From NCBI RefSeq assembly GCF_001424485.1, contig NZ_LMQC01000019.1, positions 248,001 to 312,000 of the forward strand: DNA of 64,000 nt. The letters run 5' to 3'. The notes beneath the pieces are model-generated. The model worked only from the letters and a program-made list of their open reading frames with translations, searched no databases and was not told where the DNA came from. How positions within the stretch are numbered: the first letter of the stretch is position 1; every line of letters starts with the position of its first letter. This DNA comes from Modestobacter sp. Leaf380 (GTDB lineage: Bacteria; Actinomycetota; Actinomycetes; Mycobacteriales; Geodermatophilaceae). Below, one piece after another: positions 51,801 to 60,904 of the stretch. Both the position numbers and the translations under genes were made by a program.

Positions 51801-52886
51801 TCAGAAGTCGAAGTCGGCGATGTTGCTGGCGTCGAACACGGTCGGCGGGCCGAGCACGATCGAGGGGCCGGTCTCACCGGTGGGGGCCAGGACGGTGTAC
51901 TCGCCCAGCCGGCCGGCCTCGAAGGTCGCGCCCTCGTCCAGGTTCGTGGTGCCCGAGGCGAGCGCAGCCGCGGCGTAGCCGGCCAGGTAGCCCAGGTCGT
52001 TCGGGTTCCACAGCTCGAAGCCCTGGACGGTGCCGTTGTCGACGTACTCGCGCATCTGCGAGGGCAGGCCCAGACCGGTCAGGGTGACCCGCGAGGCGAC
52101 ATCGGGGTTGTTCGACAGGTACTGGGCGGCCGTCGAGATGCCCACGGTGGTCGGCGAGATGATGCCCTGCAGGTCCGGGTAGGCCGAGAGCAGGCCCTGC
52201 AGGACGGTGAGCGAGGTGGCCGGGTCGTCGTTGCCGTAGACGGTGTCGACCAGCTCGAGGCCGGGGTAGTTCTCGGCGATGTAGGGCTCCATGGCCGCGA
52301 TCCAGGAGTTCTGGTTCGTGGCCGAGGCGGCCGCCGACAGGATGGCGATCTGGCCGGTGTCGGTGCCCATGTAGTCCACCAGCAGGTCGACCTGGGAGGT
52401 GCCGATCTCGGTGGTCTCCGCCTGGTTGATGAACAGGTGGTCGAAGGCGTCGCAGGCGATGTCGGAGTCGAACGCGAGGACGGCGATGCCCGCAGCGTCA
52501 GCCTGCTGCAGGGTCGGGCAGAGCGCCTGCGGGTCGTTGGCTGCGATCACGATCGCGTCGGCCTGGGCCTGGATCGCGGCCTGGATCGAGGGGATCTGGG
52601 CCGCGGCGGTCGCCTCCGTGCCGCTGCTCACCGTCACCGTGCCACCGAGCTCCTCCAAGGCGGTCTCGCCACCGTCGAGGGCCAGGAGGGTGTAGGGGTT
52701 CTGGGTGTCCTTCGGGATGAAGTAGACGCTCAGGCCCTCCTCGACGGCGGTGGCCGTGGCCTCGCCACCGGCGGAGGCGCTGCCTCCGCCGTCGTCGCTG
52801 GAGCCGCAGGCGGCGAGGGTCAGGCCCACGACAGCCGTGCTGACGACGGCGGTCATCCGCCGTCGGTGGGATCGGATCTGCGTCAT
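51801..52886 (-). CDS. rhaS: Rhamnose ABC transporter substrate-binding lipoprotein
   Basis: A 361-residue periplasmic-binding-protein-like lipoprotein (type 1 fold, autoinducer-2/rhamnose-binding group). The signal ends in T-L-A-A-C. Motifs include I-P-K-D-T-Q-N-P-Y, A-I-V-I-A-A-N-D-P-Q-A-L, A-F-D-S-D-I and I-I-S-P-T-T-V-G. It captures L-rhamnose for RhaPQT. ATG 52886 has GGAAGGA upstream. A 160-bp spacer to the permease gene holds only small GC hairpins (one at 52925-52941). Confidence 0.9.
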   Translation of the reverse strand: MTQIRSHRRRMTAVVSTAVVGLTLAACGSSDDGGGSASAGGEATATAVEEGLSVYFIPKDTQNPYTLLALDGGETALEELGGTVTVSSGTEATAAAQIPSIQAAIQAQADAIVIAANDPQALCPTLQQADAAGIAVLAFDSDIACDAFDHLFINQAETTEIGTSQVDLLVDYMGTDTGQIAILSAAASATNQNSWIAAMEPYIAENYPGLELVDTVYGNDDPATSLTVLQGLLSAYPDLQGIISPTTVGISTAAQYLSNNPDVASRVTLTGLGLPSQMREYVDNGTVQGFELWNPNDLGYLAGYAAAALASGTTNLDEGATFEAGRLGEYTVLAPTGETGPSIVLGPPTVFDASNIADFDF

Positions 52887-53046
52887 TGCTGGATTCCTTC
52901 CGGGTGGTGCTGGGGAGGGCTCGGCGGCGGGGGACCCGCCGGACGAGGGCCTGACCGGGCCAGGGTCGGTCCGGCGCGCGATGCGGACCGGTTCCGGAGT
53001 CGAGGTGGTGCGAGGGGGAGATCGGCGAGACGGACCCGTGGGGCGC

Positions 53047-54111
53047 TCAGGTCCGGGTGGGTGGGGTACGCACCCGGTCACGCAGCCGTCGCCAGACGGC
53101 CGGGGTGTTGGGGACCAGGACGCTGATCAGCAGCAAGAACCCGGTGACGATGTTCTGCACCTCGGCCTGGACCTGCTGCTGGGTGAGTGCCTGCTGCAGG
53201 ACTGCCACGATCGCCACCGAGAGCACCACGCCCAGGACCGTGCCGCGCCCACCGAAGATGGACACGCCACCGAACAGGACCACGGCGACCACGGTCAGCT
53301 CGAGCCCGAACCCGGCGCTGTAGCTCGCCGAGGAGTTCTTCAGCGCGAACAGGACACCGGCCAGCGAGCACAGCAGACCCGACAGGACGAAGAGACCGAA
53401 CCGCACCCTGGTCACCCGGATGCCGGCGAACTCGGCGGCCTCGGGCTGCAGGCCGATCGCGTAGAGCGACCGCCCCGACGGCGTGGCGTGCACGAAGGCC
53501 GCGGTCGCGACGGCCAGGACGGTGAAGACCGCCAGGGAGTAGGGCACCTGGGTGCCGGGGATCGGGAGCACCCCCAGTGTCGCCACCTCCGACGGGAAGG
53601 GCGTGGTGGTCGGGTTGGGCAGGATGATCTGGGCGATGCCCCGGAAGAGGGTCAGCGACCCGATCGTCACGGCGATCGACGGCAGCCCGAGGTAGGCGAC
53701 GAGGTAGCCGTTCAGCGCCCCGCCCACGAGGCCGGTCAGCAGCGCGGCTGCCACCGCGACACCGAAGGGCGTGCCCGCTTGCCACAGGACGCCCATGACC
53801 GCCCCGGACAGGGCCAGCATCGCCGCGACGGACAGGTCGATCTCACCGATCAGCACGATCATCAGCAGCGGCAAGGCCATGATCGCGATCTCGCCGATGT
53901 TGAGCCCGGCGAAGAAGAACGTGGTGCCGGTGAAGAAGTTCTCCGAGCCGGTGGACCCCACCACGAGGGTGAGCAGCAGGAGCACCACCAGGGCGCTCTC
54001 CCAGCGGATGCCGGCCTTCCACCAGGCCTTCGAGGTGGTGTCCACGCCGGTGTAGCTGGGTGTCGGCTCCTGGGCCCGGGCGGGCTCGGGGCGGACAACG
54101 GTCTCAGACAT
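53047..54111 (-). CDS. rhaQ: Rhamnose ABC transporter permease
   Basis: A 354-residue CUT2/BPD_transp_2 permease with about 9-10 membrane helices. It has the G-E-I-D-L-S-V-A-A-M-L-A-L segment and Y-A-I-G-L-Q-P-E-A-A-E-F-A-G-I in the ATPase-contact region. It forms the membrane channel together with the adjacent permease. Its ATG overlaps the upstream permease stop by 8 bp. Assignment as RhaQ versus RhaP is by order (ATPase, permease, permease, binding protein). Confidence 0.87.
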   Translation of the reverse strand: MSETVVRPEPARAQEPTPSYTGVDTTSKAWWKAGIRWESALVVLLLLTLVVGSTGSENFFTGTTFFFAGLNIGEIAIMALPLLMIVLIGEIDLSVAAMLALSGAVMGVLWQAGTPFGVAVAAALLTGLVGGALNGYLVAYLGLPSIAVTIGSLTLFRGIAQIILPNPTTTPFPSEVATLGVLPIPGTQVPYSLAVFTVLAVATAAFVHATPSGRSLYAIGLQPEAAEFAGIRVTRVRFGLFVLSGLLCSLAGVLFALKNSSASYSAGFGLELTVVAVVLFGGVSIFGGRGTVLGVVLSVAIVAVLQQALTQQQVQAEVQNIVTGFLLLISVLVPNTPAVWRRLRDRVRTPPTRT

Positions 54112-55153
54112 CGCGGTGGGCTCCTTCCTGGGAGCGCAGTCGCCGAGCGATGCGCAGGGACAGCGAGCGGTCGAAGGCGATGGCGCCCAGCAGCAGCGCC
54201 CCGGCGATGGCGTCGGTCCAGAAGCCGGAGACCCGGCTGGCGACGAGCGCCTGGTCGATGGTGTTCAGCAGGAGGGCCGCCAGGGCCGCGCCCACGACCG
54301 TGCCGCTGCCCCCGAAGATCGCGACGCCACCGACGACCACCGCAGCGACCACGAGGAACTCGTAACCGCGCCCGGCCGTCACGTCCACCTGTGCGTAGAG
54401 GGCGACGAAGAGGGCCCCGGTGAGTCCGGCGAGCGCGCCGCTCACCAGGAACGCGGTGAACACCCGCTTCTCCGACGGGATGCCCGCCAGCTCGGCCGCG
54501 GCGGGGTTGGACCCGATGGCGTAGAGGTCACGCGCCGAGCGGAAGGAACGCATGACGTAGGCGGCGATCACCACGACGGCCAGCACCAGGAGGAAGAGGA
54601 CCGGGATCCCGAGGACCGTCTCGTAGCCGATCCGCTGGAACTCCCGCGGGATGGACTGCGGGTTGATGATGACGCCGTCGACGAGCAACCCGTCCAGGCC
54701 GCGGATGAGGTAGAGCCCGGCCAGGGTGACCACGAGGCTGGGCACCCGGAAGACGGTGACGACCATCCCGGTGATCGCACCGAAGACGGCGCCGAGCCCG
54801 ATGCCGATGAGGAAGCCGAGGAACACCGGCATGTCCGGGTTGTCCCGGAAGCTCATGCCCACCACGTAGGCGGTGATGCCGACGACCGAACCCACCGAGA
54901 GGTCGACGTTGCGGGTGACGATGACCATCGTCTGACCGACGGCCAGCAGGGCGATCAGCGAGGCACCCAGGAGCAGCTGTTGGACGCTGTTGGCACTGGC
55001 GAAGGCCTCGTTCTTGGCGGTCGCGGCCACGAAGACGACCACGATGAGGACGGCGATGCCCGTCTCCCTGGCCCGCAGCACCCCGCCCACGCGCTGCTTC
55101 AGCGGGGTGCGGGACGACGCAGCCGACCTGGGCGCCGAGGTGGAGGTGGTCAT
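54104..55153 (-). CDS. rhaP: Rhamnose ABC transporter permease
   Basis: A 349-residue CUT2 permease. It has [12 protein letters not shown] (family signature) and [15 protein letters not shown], with about 9-10 hydrophobic helices. It pairs with the next permease. The ATG overlaps the rhaT stop by 4 bp. The first 28 residues are Ser/Thr/Arg-rich and cytoplasmic. Confidence 0.87.
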   Translation of the reverse strand: MTTSTSAPRSAASSRTPLKQRVGGVLRARETGIAVLIVVVFVAATAKNEAFASANSVQQLLLGASLIALLAVGQTMVIVTRNVDLSVGSVVGITAYVVGMSFRDNPDMPVFLGFLIGIGLGAVFGAITGMVVTVFRVPSLVVTLAGLYLIRGLDGLLVDGVIINPQSIPREFQRIGYETVLGIPVLFLLVLAVVVIAAYVMRSFRSARDLYAIGSNPAAAELAGIPSEKRVFTAFLVSGALAGLTGALFVALYAQVDVTAGRGYEFLVVAAVVVGGVAIFGGSGTVVGAALAALLLNTIDQALVASRVSGFWTDAIAGALLLGAIAFDRSLSLRIARRLRSQEGAHRDV

Positions 55154-56670
55154 GCAGCAGCTCCAGAGGTCAAGCCCGACGCCGCGCGCATGATCGAGTC
55201 CTCGGTGGCCTCGGCCCGGGACAGCTCCGCGGTGATCCGGCCCTCGTGCAGGACCAACACCCGGTCGGCCATGCCCAGGACCTCGGGGAGCTCGGAGGAG
55301 ATCATCAGGACGGCCATGCCGTCGGCGACGAGAGAGTCGATGATGCGGTGGACTTCGGCCTTGGTGCCGACGTCGATGCCGCGGGTGGGTTCGTCGATGA
55401 TCAGCAGTTGCGGGTCACGGCTGAGCCACTTGCCCAGCACCACCTTCTGCTGGTTCCCGCCGGACAGCGTGGACGCGGCGTTGCCGAGGCGACCGAACTT
55501 CAGCTGCAGCCTGCGGGCCCACTCGACAGCCAACGAGCGCTCGCTGGAGCGTCGCAGCAGACCGCCCGTGGCCAGCCGGTCCAGAGAGGCCAGGGCCATG
55601 TTCTGGTCGATGGGCATGTCCATGACCAGACCCTGCTGACGGCGGTCCTCGGGGACCAGGGCGACGCCCGCTGCCATCGCCGCGCGCGGTCGGTGACCGG
55701 GCAGCTCCCGACCGAGCACGGTGACCCGCCCCCGCGAGCGCGGGTCGATGCCGAAGACCGCTCGGGCGACTTCGCTGCGACCGGCCCCCACCAGACCGGC
55801 CAGGGCCACGATCTCGCCGCGCCTGACCTGGAAGGAGATGTCGGAGAAGACGCCGTCCTCGCCGATCCCGTCGACGTCGAGCACGACCTCACCCGGGGCG
55901 GTCTCGCTCTTGGGGAACAGGGCGTCCAGGTCCCGGCCCACCATCGACCGGATGATCTCGTCGACCGAGACCTCCTCGATCGGGGCGGTCCGCACGAACC
56001 GACCGTCCCGCATGATCGTGACCCGCTGGCAGCTGGCGTAGACCTCTTCCAGGCGGTGGCTGATGAACATGACCGCCGCCCCGTCGGCGCGCAGTGTCTC
56101 CATGACGCTGAACAGGCGCTGGACCTCGACCCCGGTCAGGGCTGCGGTGGGCTCGTCCATCACCAGCACGCGGGCGTTGAGCGAGAGGGCCTTCGCGATC
56201 TCGACGATCTGCTGGTCGGCCACCGACAGACCGCGAGCCGGACGGGCGGGGTCCAGCACGACCCCCAGCCGGGCGAACACCTCACGGGCGGCGGCGTTCA
56301 TGGCCCTGCGGTCGATCCGGCGACCGGCGACCGTGGGTTGCCGGCCCATGTAGATGTTCTCGGCGACCGTGAGGTCCGGGAAGAGGGTCGGCTCCTGGTA
56401 GATGATCGACACGCCGGCGTCGCGGGCGTCGGAGGCGCCGTTGAAGACCAACGGCACCCCGCCCACACGCAGCTCACCGGCATCGGCCCGGTGCACCCCG
56501 GCCAGGATCTTCACCAAGGTGGACTTGCCGGCGCCGTTCTCGCCCAGGAGGGCGTGGGCCTCGCCGGGGAACAACTCGATCGACCCGTCGACGAGTGCCC
56601 GGACCGGGCCGAAGCTCTTCTCGGCGCGCTCCAGGACGAGCAGTGGATCGGCCGTCGCTCGTGGCTCCAC
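55150..56670 (-). CDS. rhaT: Rhamnose ABC transporter ATPase (two nucleotide-binding domains)
   Basis: A 506-residue CUT2 ATPase with two ABC domains. The first has Walker [16 protein letters not shown] and M-D-E-P-T-A-A-L-T. The second is typically degenerate at Walker A (A-G-L-V-G-A-G-R-S) with L-S-G-G-N-Q-Q-K and [13 protein letters not shown] 56670 with GGAGGAGG is chosen; the longer frame would run through the promoter. First gene of the rha transport/catabolic operon, behind a strong promoter and an operator. Confidence 0.9.
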   Translation of the reverse strand: MEPRATADPLLVLERAEKSFGPVRALVDGSIELFPGEAHALLGENGAGKSTLVKILAGVHRADAGELRVGGVPLVFNGASDARDAGVSIIYQEPTLFPDLTVAENIYMGRQPTVAGRRIDRRAMNAAAREVFARLGVVLDPARPARGLSVADQQIVEIAKALSLNARVLVMDEPTAALTGVEVQRLFSVMETLRADGAAVMFISHRLEEVYASCQRVTIMRDGRFVRTAPIEEVSVDEIIRSMVGRDLDALFPKSETAPGEVVLDVDGIGEDGVFSDISFQVRRGEIVALAGLVGAGRSEVARAVFGIDPRSRGRVTVLGRELPGHRPRAAMAAGVALVPEDRRQQGLVMDMPIDQNMALASLDRLATGGLLRRSSERSLAVEWARRLQLKFGRLGNAASTLSGGNQQKVVLGKWLSRDPQLLIIDEPTRGIDVGTKAEVHRIIDSLVADGMAVLMISSELPEVLGMADRVLVLHEGRITAELSRAEATEDSIMRAASGLTSGAAA

Positions 56671-56692
56671 GTGTCGCCTCCTCCAGCGGTTG

Positions 56693-56751
56693 TGAAACGG
56701 TTCATCCGTTCTGTGGCGCAGACCATAAGAGTGGCGTGGATCGCGTGTCAA
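56693..56751 (-). promoter_or_regulatory. rha operon promoter and operator
   Basis: On the minus strand TTGACA (56746-56751), 18 bp and TATGGT (56722-56727) form a near-consensus promoter. The operator TGAAACGGTTCA (56693-56704) lies just downstream, where a bound repressor would block elongation. Confidence 0.7.
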
Positions 56752-56802
56752 GCACCACGTTGAGCTCGTTTAAGCACCGACTAGCCACGACCTGCCGGGC
56801 GG

Positions 56803-56815
56803 TTGACACGTTTCA
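56803..56815 (+). promoter_or_regulatory. Operator/-35 of the rhamnose LacI-lutABC operon
   Basis: TTGACA (56803-56808) is a possible -35; the operator TGACACGTTTCA (56804-56815) overlaps it. The -10 is weak (CACCAT at 56825-56830). The site agrees with autoregulation by the LacI gene that starts at 56898. Confidence 0.55.
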
Positions 56816-56897
56816 TCCCCATGGCACCATGGCCGTGGTCCACGTCACCGCCCGTCCGGCGACCGGCCCCCCGCCCCGTGTCGACCGAGGAGCCACC

Positions 56898-58025
56898 GTG
56901 ACCGCCAGCATCCGTGACGTCGCCCGCCGGGCCGGGGTCTCGCTGGGCACGGTCAGCAACGTGCTCAACCGGCCCGACCAGGTCGGCGCCGCCAGCCGCG
57001 AACGGGTGCTCGCGGCGATCGCCGAGCTCGGGTTCGTGCGCAACGAGTCCGCCCGTCAGTTGCGCGCGGGCACCAGCCGGACGATCGGCCTGGTGGTGCT
57101 GGACATCGCCAACCCGTTCTTCACCGACGTCGCCCGCGGGGTCGAGGACGTGGCGAACGAGGCCGGCCTGGCGGTCATCCTGTGCAACTCCGACGACCTC
57201 CCCGCCAAGGAGGGCGCCTACCTGGACCTGCTGGCCGAGCAGCGGGTGCAGGGCGTGCTCATCACCCCGACCGCCGAGCTGTCCCCACACCTGGCCGCCC
57301 TGCGGCGACGGGGGGTGCCGGTGGTGCTGCTGGACCGGCGGGCGCCGGGCCCGGGCCAGTGCGCGGTCACCGTCGACGACGTCCTCGGCGGACGCCTTGC
57401 AGCCGACCACCTGCTCGAGCGCGGGCACCGGCGGATCGCCTTCGTCGGCGGCTCGTCGGGTCTGCCGCAGGTCGAGGAGCGGCACGCCGGCGTGGTCGCC
57501 GCCGTCCGCGAGGAACTCGGCGGGGAGGACGCGCTGACCGTCTTCTCCCCGGAGAAGCTCACCGTGGCCGCCGGCCGCGAGGCCGCCGCGGAGATCATCG
57601 GCATGCCGGCCGCGCGGCGACCCACCGCGGTCGTCTGCGCCAACGACCTGCTGGCACTGGGCATGCTGCAGGAGATGGTCCGGCACGGAGTCCGGGTCCC
57701 CGAGGAGTTCGCCATCGTCGGCTACGACGACATCGACTTCGCCGCGGCTGCCGCCGTCCCGCTGACCTCGGTGCGCAAGCCGCGCCAGGAGCTGGGCCGC
57801 CGGGCCGCCCTGCTGTTGCTCGACGAGGCCACGCGCGGCCCCGACCACGTGCACGAGCAGCTGGTGTTCGAGCCGGTGCTGGTCGTCCGGGAGTCCTCGA
57901 TGGTGCGTCGCACGGGGCGCTCGAGCGCTGGTGGCACCACCACCCCCGACACCCGTCGTACTGTGGTCGGACCACACACCACCACCCCGGCCGGCGAGAG
58001 CCCGGTCACCGAGGAGAGCGCGTGA
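56898..58025 (+). CDS. LacI-family regulator of rhamnose use
   Basis: A 375-residue LacI/GalR regulator. The HTH reads I-R-D-V-A-R-R-A-G-V-S-L-G-T-V-S-N-V-L-N, with hinge L-G-F-V-R-N-E-S-A-R-Q-L and a full sugar-binding domain (D-I-A-N-P-F-F-T-D-V-A-R-G near its start; V-V-C-A-N-D-L-L-A; I-V-G-Y-D-D-I). About 40 extra low-complexity residues close the protein. GTG 56898 has GAGGAG 5 nt upstream. It is divergent from rhaTPQS and overlaps lutA (GTGA), so rhamnose control and lactate oxidation share a transcript. Its probable site is TGANACGNTTCA. Confidence 0.9.
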   Translation: MTASIRDVARRAGVSLGTVSNVLNRPDQVGAASRERVLAAIAELGFVRNESARQLRAGTSRTIGLVVLDIANPFFTDVARGVEDVANEAGLAVILCNSDDLPAKEGAYLDLLAEQRVQGVLITPTAELSPHLAALRRRGVPVVLLDRRAPGPGQCAVTVDDVLGGRLAADHLLERGHRRIAFVGGSSGLPQVEERHAGVVAAVREELGGEDALTVFSPEKLTVAAGREAAAEIIGMPAARRPTAVVCANDLLALGMLQEMVRHGVRVPEEFAIVGYDDIDFAAAAAVPLTSVRKPRQELGRRAALLLLDEATRGPDHVHEQLVFEPVLVVRESSMVRRTGRSSAGGTTTPDTRRTVVGPHTTTPAGESPVTEESA

Positions 58026-58795
58026 AGGTCGCCGTCTTCGCCACCTGCCTGGTCGACACCCTGACCCCGCAGGTCGGCATCGCCACCGTGCGGCTGCTCC
58101 AGCGGCTGGGGCACGAGGTCGTCGTCCCGCCGGGCCAGAGCTGCTGCGGGCAGATGCACGTCAACACCGGGTACCGCCGGGACGCCGTCTCCATCGTGGC
58201 CAACCACGTGCGGGCCTTCGCGGGCAGCGACGTGATCGTGTCGCCGTCCGGGTCGTGCGTGGCCTCGATCCACCACCAGCAGGCCCAGGTCGCCCGCCGG
58301 GCCGGGGACACCGCGCTGGCCGAGGCCGCGCAGGAACTGGCCGGCCGCACGTACGAGCTGTCCCAGTTCCTGGTCGACGTCCTGGGGGTCACCGACGTGG
58401 GCGCCAGCTACCCGCACCGGGTCACCTACCACCCGACCTGCCACTCGCTGCGGCTGCTGCGGGTCGGTGACCGGCCGCTGCAGCTGCTGCGCGCCGTCCG
58501 CGGCCTCGACCTGGTCGAGCTGCCCGGTGCCGAGCAGTGCTGCGGCTTCGGCGGCACCTTCGCGGTCAAGAACGCCGAGACGTCGACGGCGATGCTCACG
58601 GACAAGATGGCCGCGGTGCTCTCCACGCACGCCGAGGTGTGCACCGCCGGGGACGCGTCCTGCCTGCTGCACATCGGCGGCGGCCTGACCCGGCTGACCT
58701 CGGGCACCCGCACGGTCCACCTGGCCGAGATCCTGGCCTCGACCGACGGCGCCCGCACCGCCACGCAGGTCACCCAGCCGGCGGTGCTCGCGTGA
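58022..58795 (+). CDS. lutA: L-lactate utilisation protein LutA (Fe-S oxidoreductase)
   Basis: A 257-residue CCG-domain protein. Two cysteine-rich blocks (P-G-Q-S-C-C-G-Q near residue 40 and A-E-Q-C-C-G-F-G-G near 175) are typical of LutA/YkgE and bind Fe-S clusters. It acts with LutB and LutC to oxidise L-lactate to pyruvate. It is coupled to the LacI gene upstream and lutB downstream by GTGA overlaps. Here the lactate would come from rhamnose through RhaD. Confidence 0.92.
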   Translation: MKVAVFATCLVDTLTPQVGIATVRLLQRLGHEVVVPPGQSCCGQMHVNTGYRRDAVSIVANHVRAFAGSDVIVSPSGSCVASIHHQQAQVARRAGDTALAEAAQELAGRTYELSQFLVDVLGVTDVGASYPHRVTYHPTCHSLRLLRVGDRPLQLLRAVRGLDLVELPGAEQCCGFGGTFAVKNAETSTAMLTDKMAAVLSTHAEVCTAGDASCLLHIGGGLTRLTSGTRTVHLAEILASTDGARTATQVTQPAVLA

Positions 58796-60267
58796 CCGCC
58801 GTCCACCTGGGCATGCCCACCCTGCCCACGGCCCCCCGGGGCGTGGGCCACCTGCGCGGCACCCGCTCGTTCCCCGACGAGGCCCGCGACTCCCTGCGCA
58901 ACGGCCAGCTGCGCGCCAACCTGGGCCACGCCACGACGACGATCCGCGGCAAGCGGGCCGGCGTCGTGGCCGAGCTGCCCGACTGGGAGCAGCTGCGGCA
59001 GGCCGGGGCCGCGCTCAAGCGCGCCACCATGGCCCGCCTGGACGACCACCTCGAGGAGCTGGAGCGCCAGGTCACCGCCCGCGGCGGCACCGTGCACTGG
59101 GCCCGGGACGCGAACGAGGCCAACGAGATCGTCGTGCGGCTGGCCCGGGAGGCCGGCGCCCGCGAGGTGGTCAAGGTCAAGTCGATGGCCACCCAGGAGA
59201 TCGGCCTGAACGAGGCCCTGGAGGCCGCCGGGATCGACGCCTTCGAGACCGACCTGGCCGAGCTGATCGTCCAGCTGGGGGAGGACAAGCCCAGCCACAT
59301 CCTGGTGCCGGCGATCCACAAGAACCGGTCCGAGGTGCGCGAGATCTTCGCCCGCACCATGCCCGACGTCGACCCCGACCTGACCGACGACCCGCGCCAG
59401 CTGGCGATGGCCGCCCGCGCGCACCTGCGCGAGCGGTTCCTGCGGGCGACGTTCGCGGTCAGCGGGGCCAACTTCGCCGTCGCCGAGACCGGCACCCTGT
59501 CGGTCGTCGAGAGCGAGGGCAACGGCCGGATGTGCCTGACCCTGCCCGACACCCTGGTGACCGTCATGGGCATCGAGAAGCTGGTGCCCACCTGGCGCGA
59601 CCTCGAGGTGTTCCTGCAGCTGCTGCCCCGCTCGAGCACCGGTGAGCGGATGAACCCCTACACCTCGACCTGGGCCGGGGTCACCCCCGGCGACGGCCCG
59701 CAGGACTTCCACCTGGTCCTGCTGGACAACGGCCGGACCGCGGTGCTGGCCGACGAGGTGGGCCGCGAGGCGCTCAACTGCATCCGCTGCTCGGCCTGCC
59801 TGAACGTCTGCCCGGTCTACGAGCGCGCCGGTGGGCACGCCTACGGCTCGGTCTACCCGGGCCCGATCGGGGCGATCCTGTCCCCGCAGCTCACCGGGGT
59901 CGAGGACAACGCCTCGCTGCCGTACGCCTCCTCGCTGTGCGGGGCCTGCTACGACGTCTGCCCGGTGGCCATCGACATCCCCTCGATCCTGGTGCACCTG
60001 CGCGCCGAGCACGTCGAGGCCCAGACCCACCCGACCGCGGAGTCCACCGCGTTCGCCGCGCTGGCCCGGGTGATGTCCCGGCCGCGGCTGTGGCGCGCCG
60101 CCCAGCGCGCCGCCGGCCTGGGCCGCTTCCTGTCCCGCGGGAAGCCGGTGCTGCCCCGGCTGCCCGGCCCGGCCGCCGGCTGGACCCGGTCCCGGGACCT
60201 GCCGACCCCCCCGGCCGAGACCTTCCAGCAGTGGTGGGCCAAGGAGAACGGCGGTGGCCGCTCGTGA
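58792..60267 (+). CDS. lutB: L-lactate utilisation protein LutB (Fe-S protein)
   Basis: A 491-residue LutB/YkgF-type protein. An N-terminal LUD domain (A-E-T-G-T-L-S-V-V-E-S-E-G) is followed by two 4Fe-4S sites (C-I-R-C-S-A-C-L-N-V-C-P and C-G-A-C-Y-D-V-C-P) and a C-terminal helical part. It carries electrons in the LutABC complex. GTGA overlaps link it to both neighbours. Confidence 0.93.
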   Translation: MTAVHLGMPTLPTAPRGVGHLRGTRSFPDEARDSLRNGQLRANLGHATTTIRGKRAGVVAELPDWEQLRQAGAALKRATMARLDDHLEELERQVTARGGTVHWARDANEANEIVVRLAREAGAREVVKVKSMATQEIGLNEALEAAGIDAFETDLAELIVQLGEDKPSHILVPAIHKNRSEVREIFARTMPDVDPDLTDDPRQLAMAARAHLRERFLRATFAVSGANFAVAETGTLSVVESEGNGRMCLTLPDTLVTVMGIEKLVPTWRDLEVFLQLLPRSSTGERMNPYTSTWAGVTPGDGPQDFHLVLLDNGRTAVLADEVGREALNCIRCSACLNVCPVYERAGGHAYGSVYPGPIGAILSPQLTGVEDNASLPYASSLCGACYDVCPVAIDIPSILVHLRAEHVEAQTHPTAESTAFAALARVMSRPRLWRAAQRAAGLGRFLSRGKPVLPRLPGPAAGWTRSRDLPTPPAETFQQWWAKENGGGRS

Positions 60268-60899
60268 GCGCCCGCGACGACGTGCTGTCCCGCATCCGCA
60301 GCGCCCTGGGTCCGGACCGGTCCGTCCCACCCGAGGCGGTCCGGGACTACCGGCTCACCGACGACCGCCCCCTCGACGTGCTGCTCGACGTGCTCGTCGA
60401 CCGGGTCGAGGACTACCGCGCCACGGTGGCCCGCTGCGGCCAGGACCAGGTGCGGACGACGGTGCAGCGCCTGCTCACCGAGACCCTCGGCGAGCACGAC
60501 CCGGCCGACGTCGTCGTCGCCCCCGGGCTGCCGGCCCCCTGGCGGCCCGAGGGCAGCACCGAGGACGACGACCGGCCCGCCGTCGAGCTGGCCGCCCGCG
60601 CCGCCGCCGTCACCGGGGTGGCCGTGGCGATCGCCGAGACCGGGACGCTGGTGCTGGACGGCTCCCCGACGTCGGGACGGCGCGCGCTGTCCCTGCTGCC
60701 GGACTGCCTGGTCTGCGTGGTCACCGCCGACCAGGTGGTCGGCAACGTGCCCGAGGCACTGGCCCGGCTGGACCCGCTGCGGCCGCTGACCATGGTCAGC
60801 GGGCCCTCCGCGACCAGCGACATCGAGCTGGAACGGGTCGAGGGTGTCCACGGCCCGCGCACCCTGCTCGTGGTGCTCGTGGCACCGGCGACAGACTGA
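60264..60899 (+). CDS. lutC: L-lactate utilisation protein LutC
   Basis: A 211-residue LUD-domain protein (LutC/YkgG). The conserved core A-I-A-E-T-G-T-L-V-L-D-G is followed by L-P-D-C-L-V-C-V-V and closes with T-M-V-S-G-P-S-A-T-S-D-I-E. Third member of the LutABC lactate oxidase complex, cytoplasmic. GTG 60264 overlaps lutB; the stop is 5 bp before the alditol-oxidase-like gene. Confidence 0.92.
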   Translation: MSARDDVLSRIRSALGPDRSVPPEAVRDYRLTDDRPLDVLLDVLVDRVEDYRATVARCGQDQVRTTVQRLLTETLGEHDPADVVVAPGLPAPWRPEGSTEDDDRPAVELAARAAAVTGVAVAIAETGTLVLDGSPTSGRRALSLLPDCLVCVVTADQVVGNVPEALARLDPLRPLTMVSGPSATSDIELERVEGVHGPRTLLVVLVAPATD

Positions 60900-60904
60900 G
60901 CAGC

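Noticed and set aside
52925-52941. A terminator between rhaQ and rhaS
   Set aside because: Only a 7-bp GC stem is present in the 160-bp spacer; too weak to claim separation of the operon.
56671-56751. 27 extra N-terminal residues for rhaT
   Set aside because: They would be encoded across the -10, -35 and operator; GTG 56670 has a strong ribosome-binding site.
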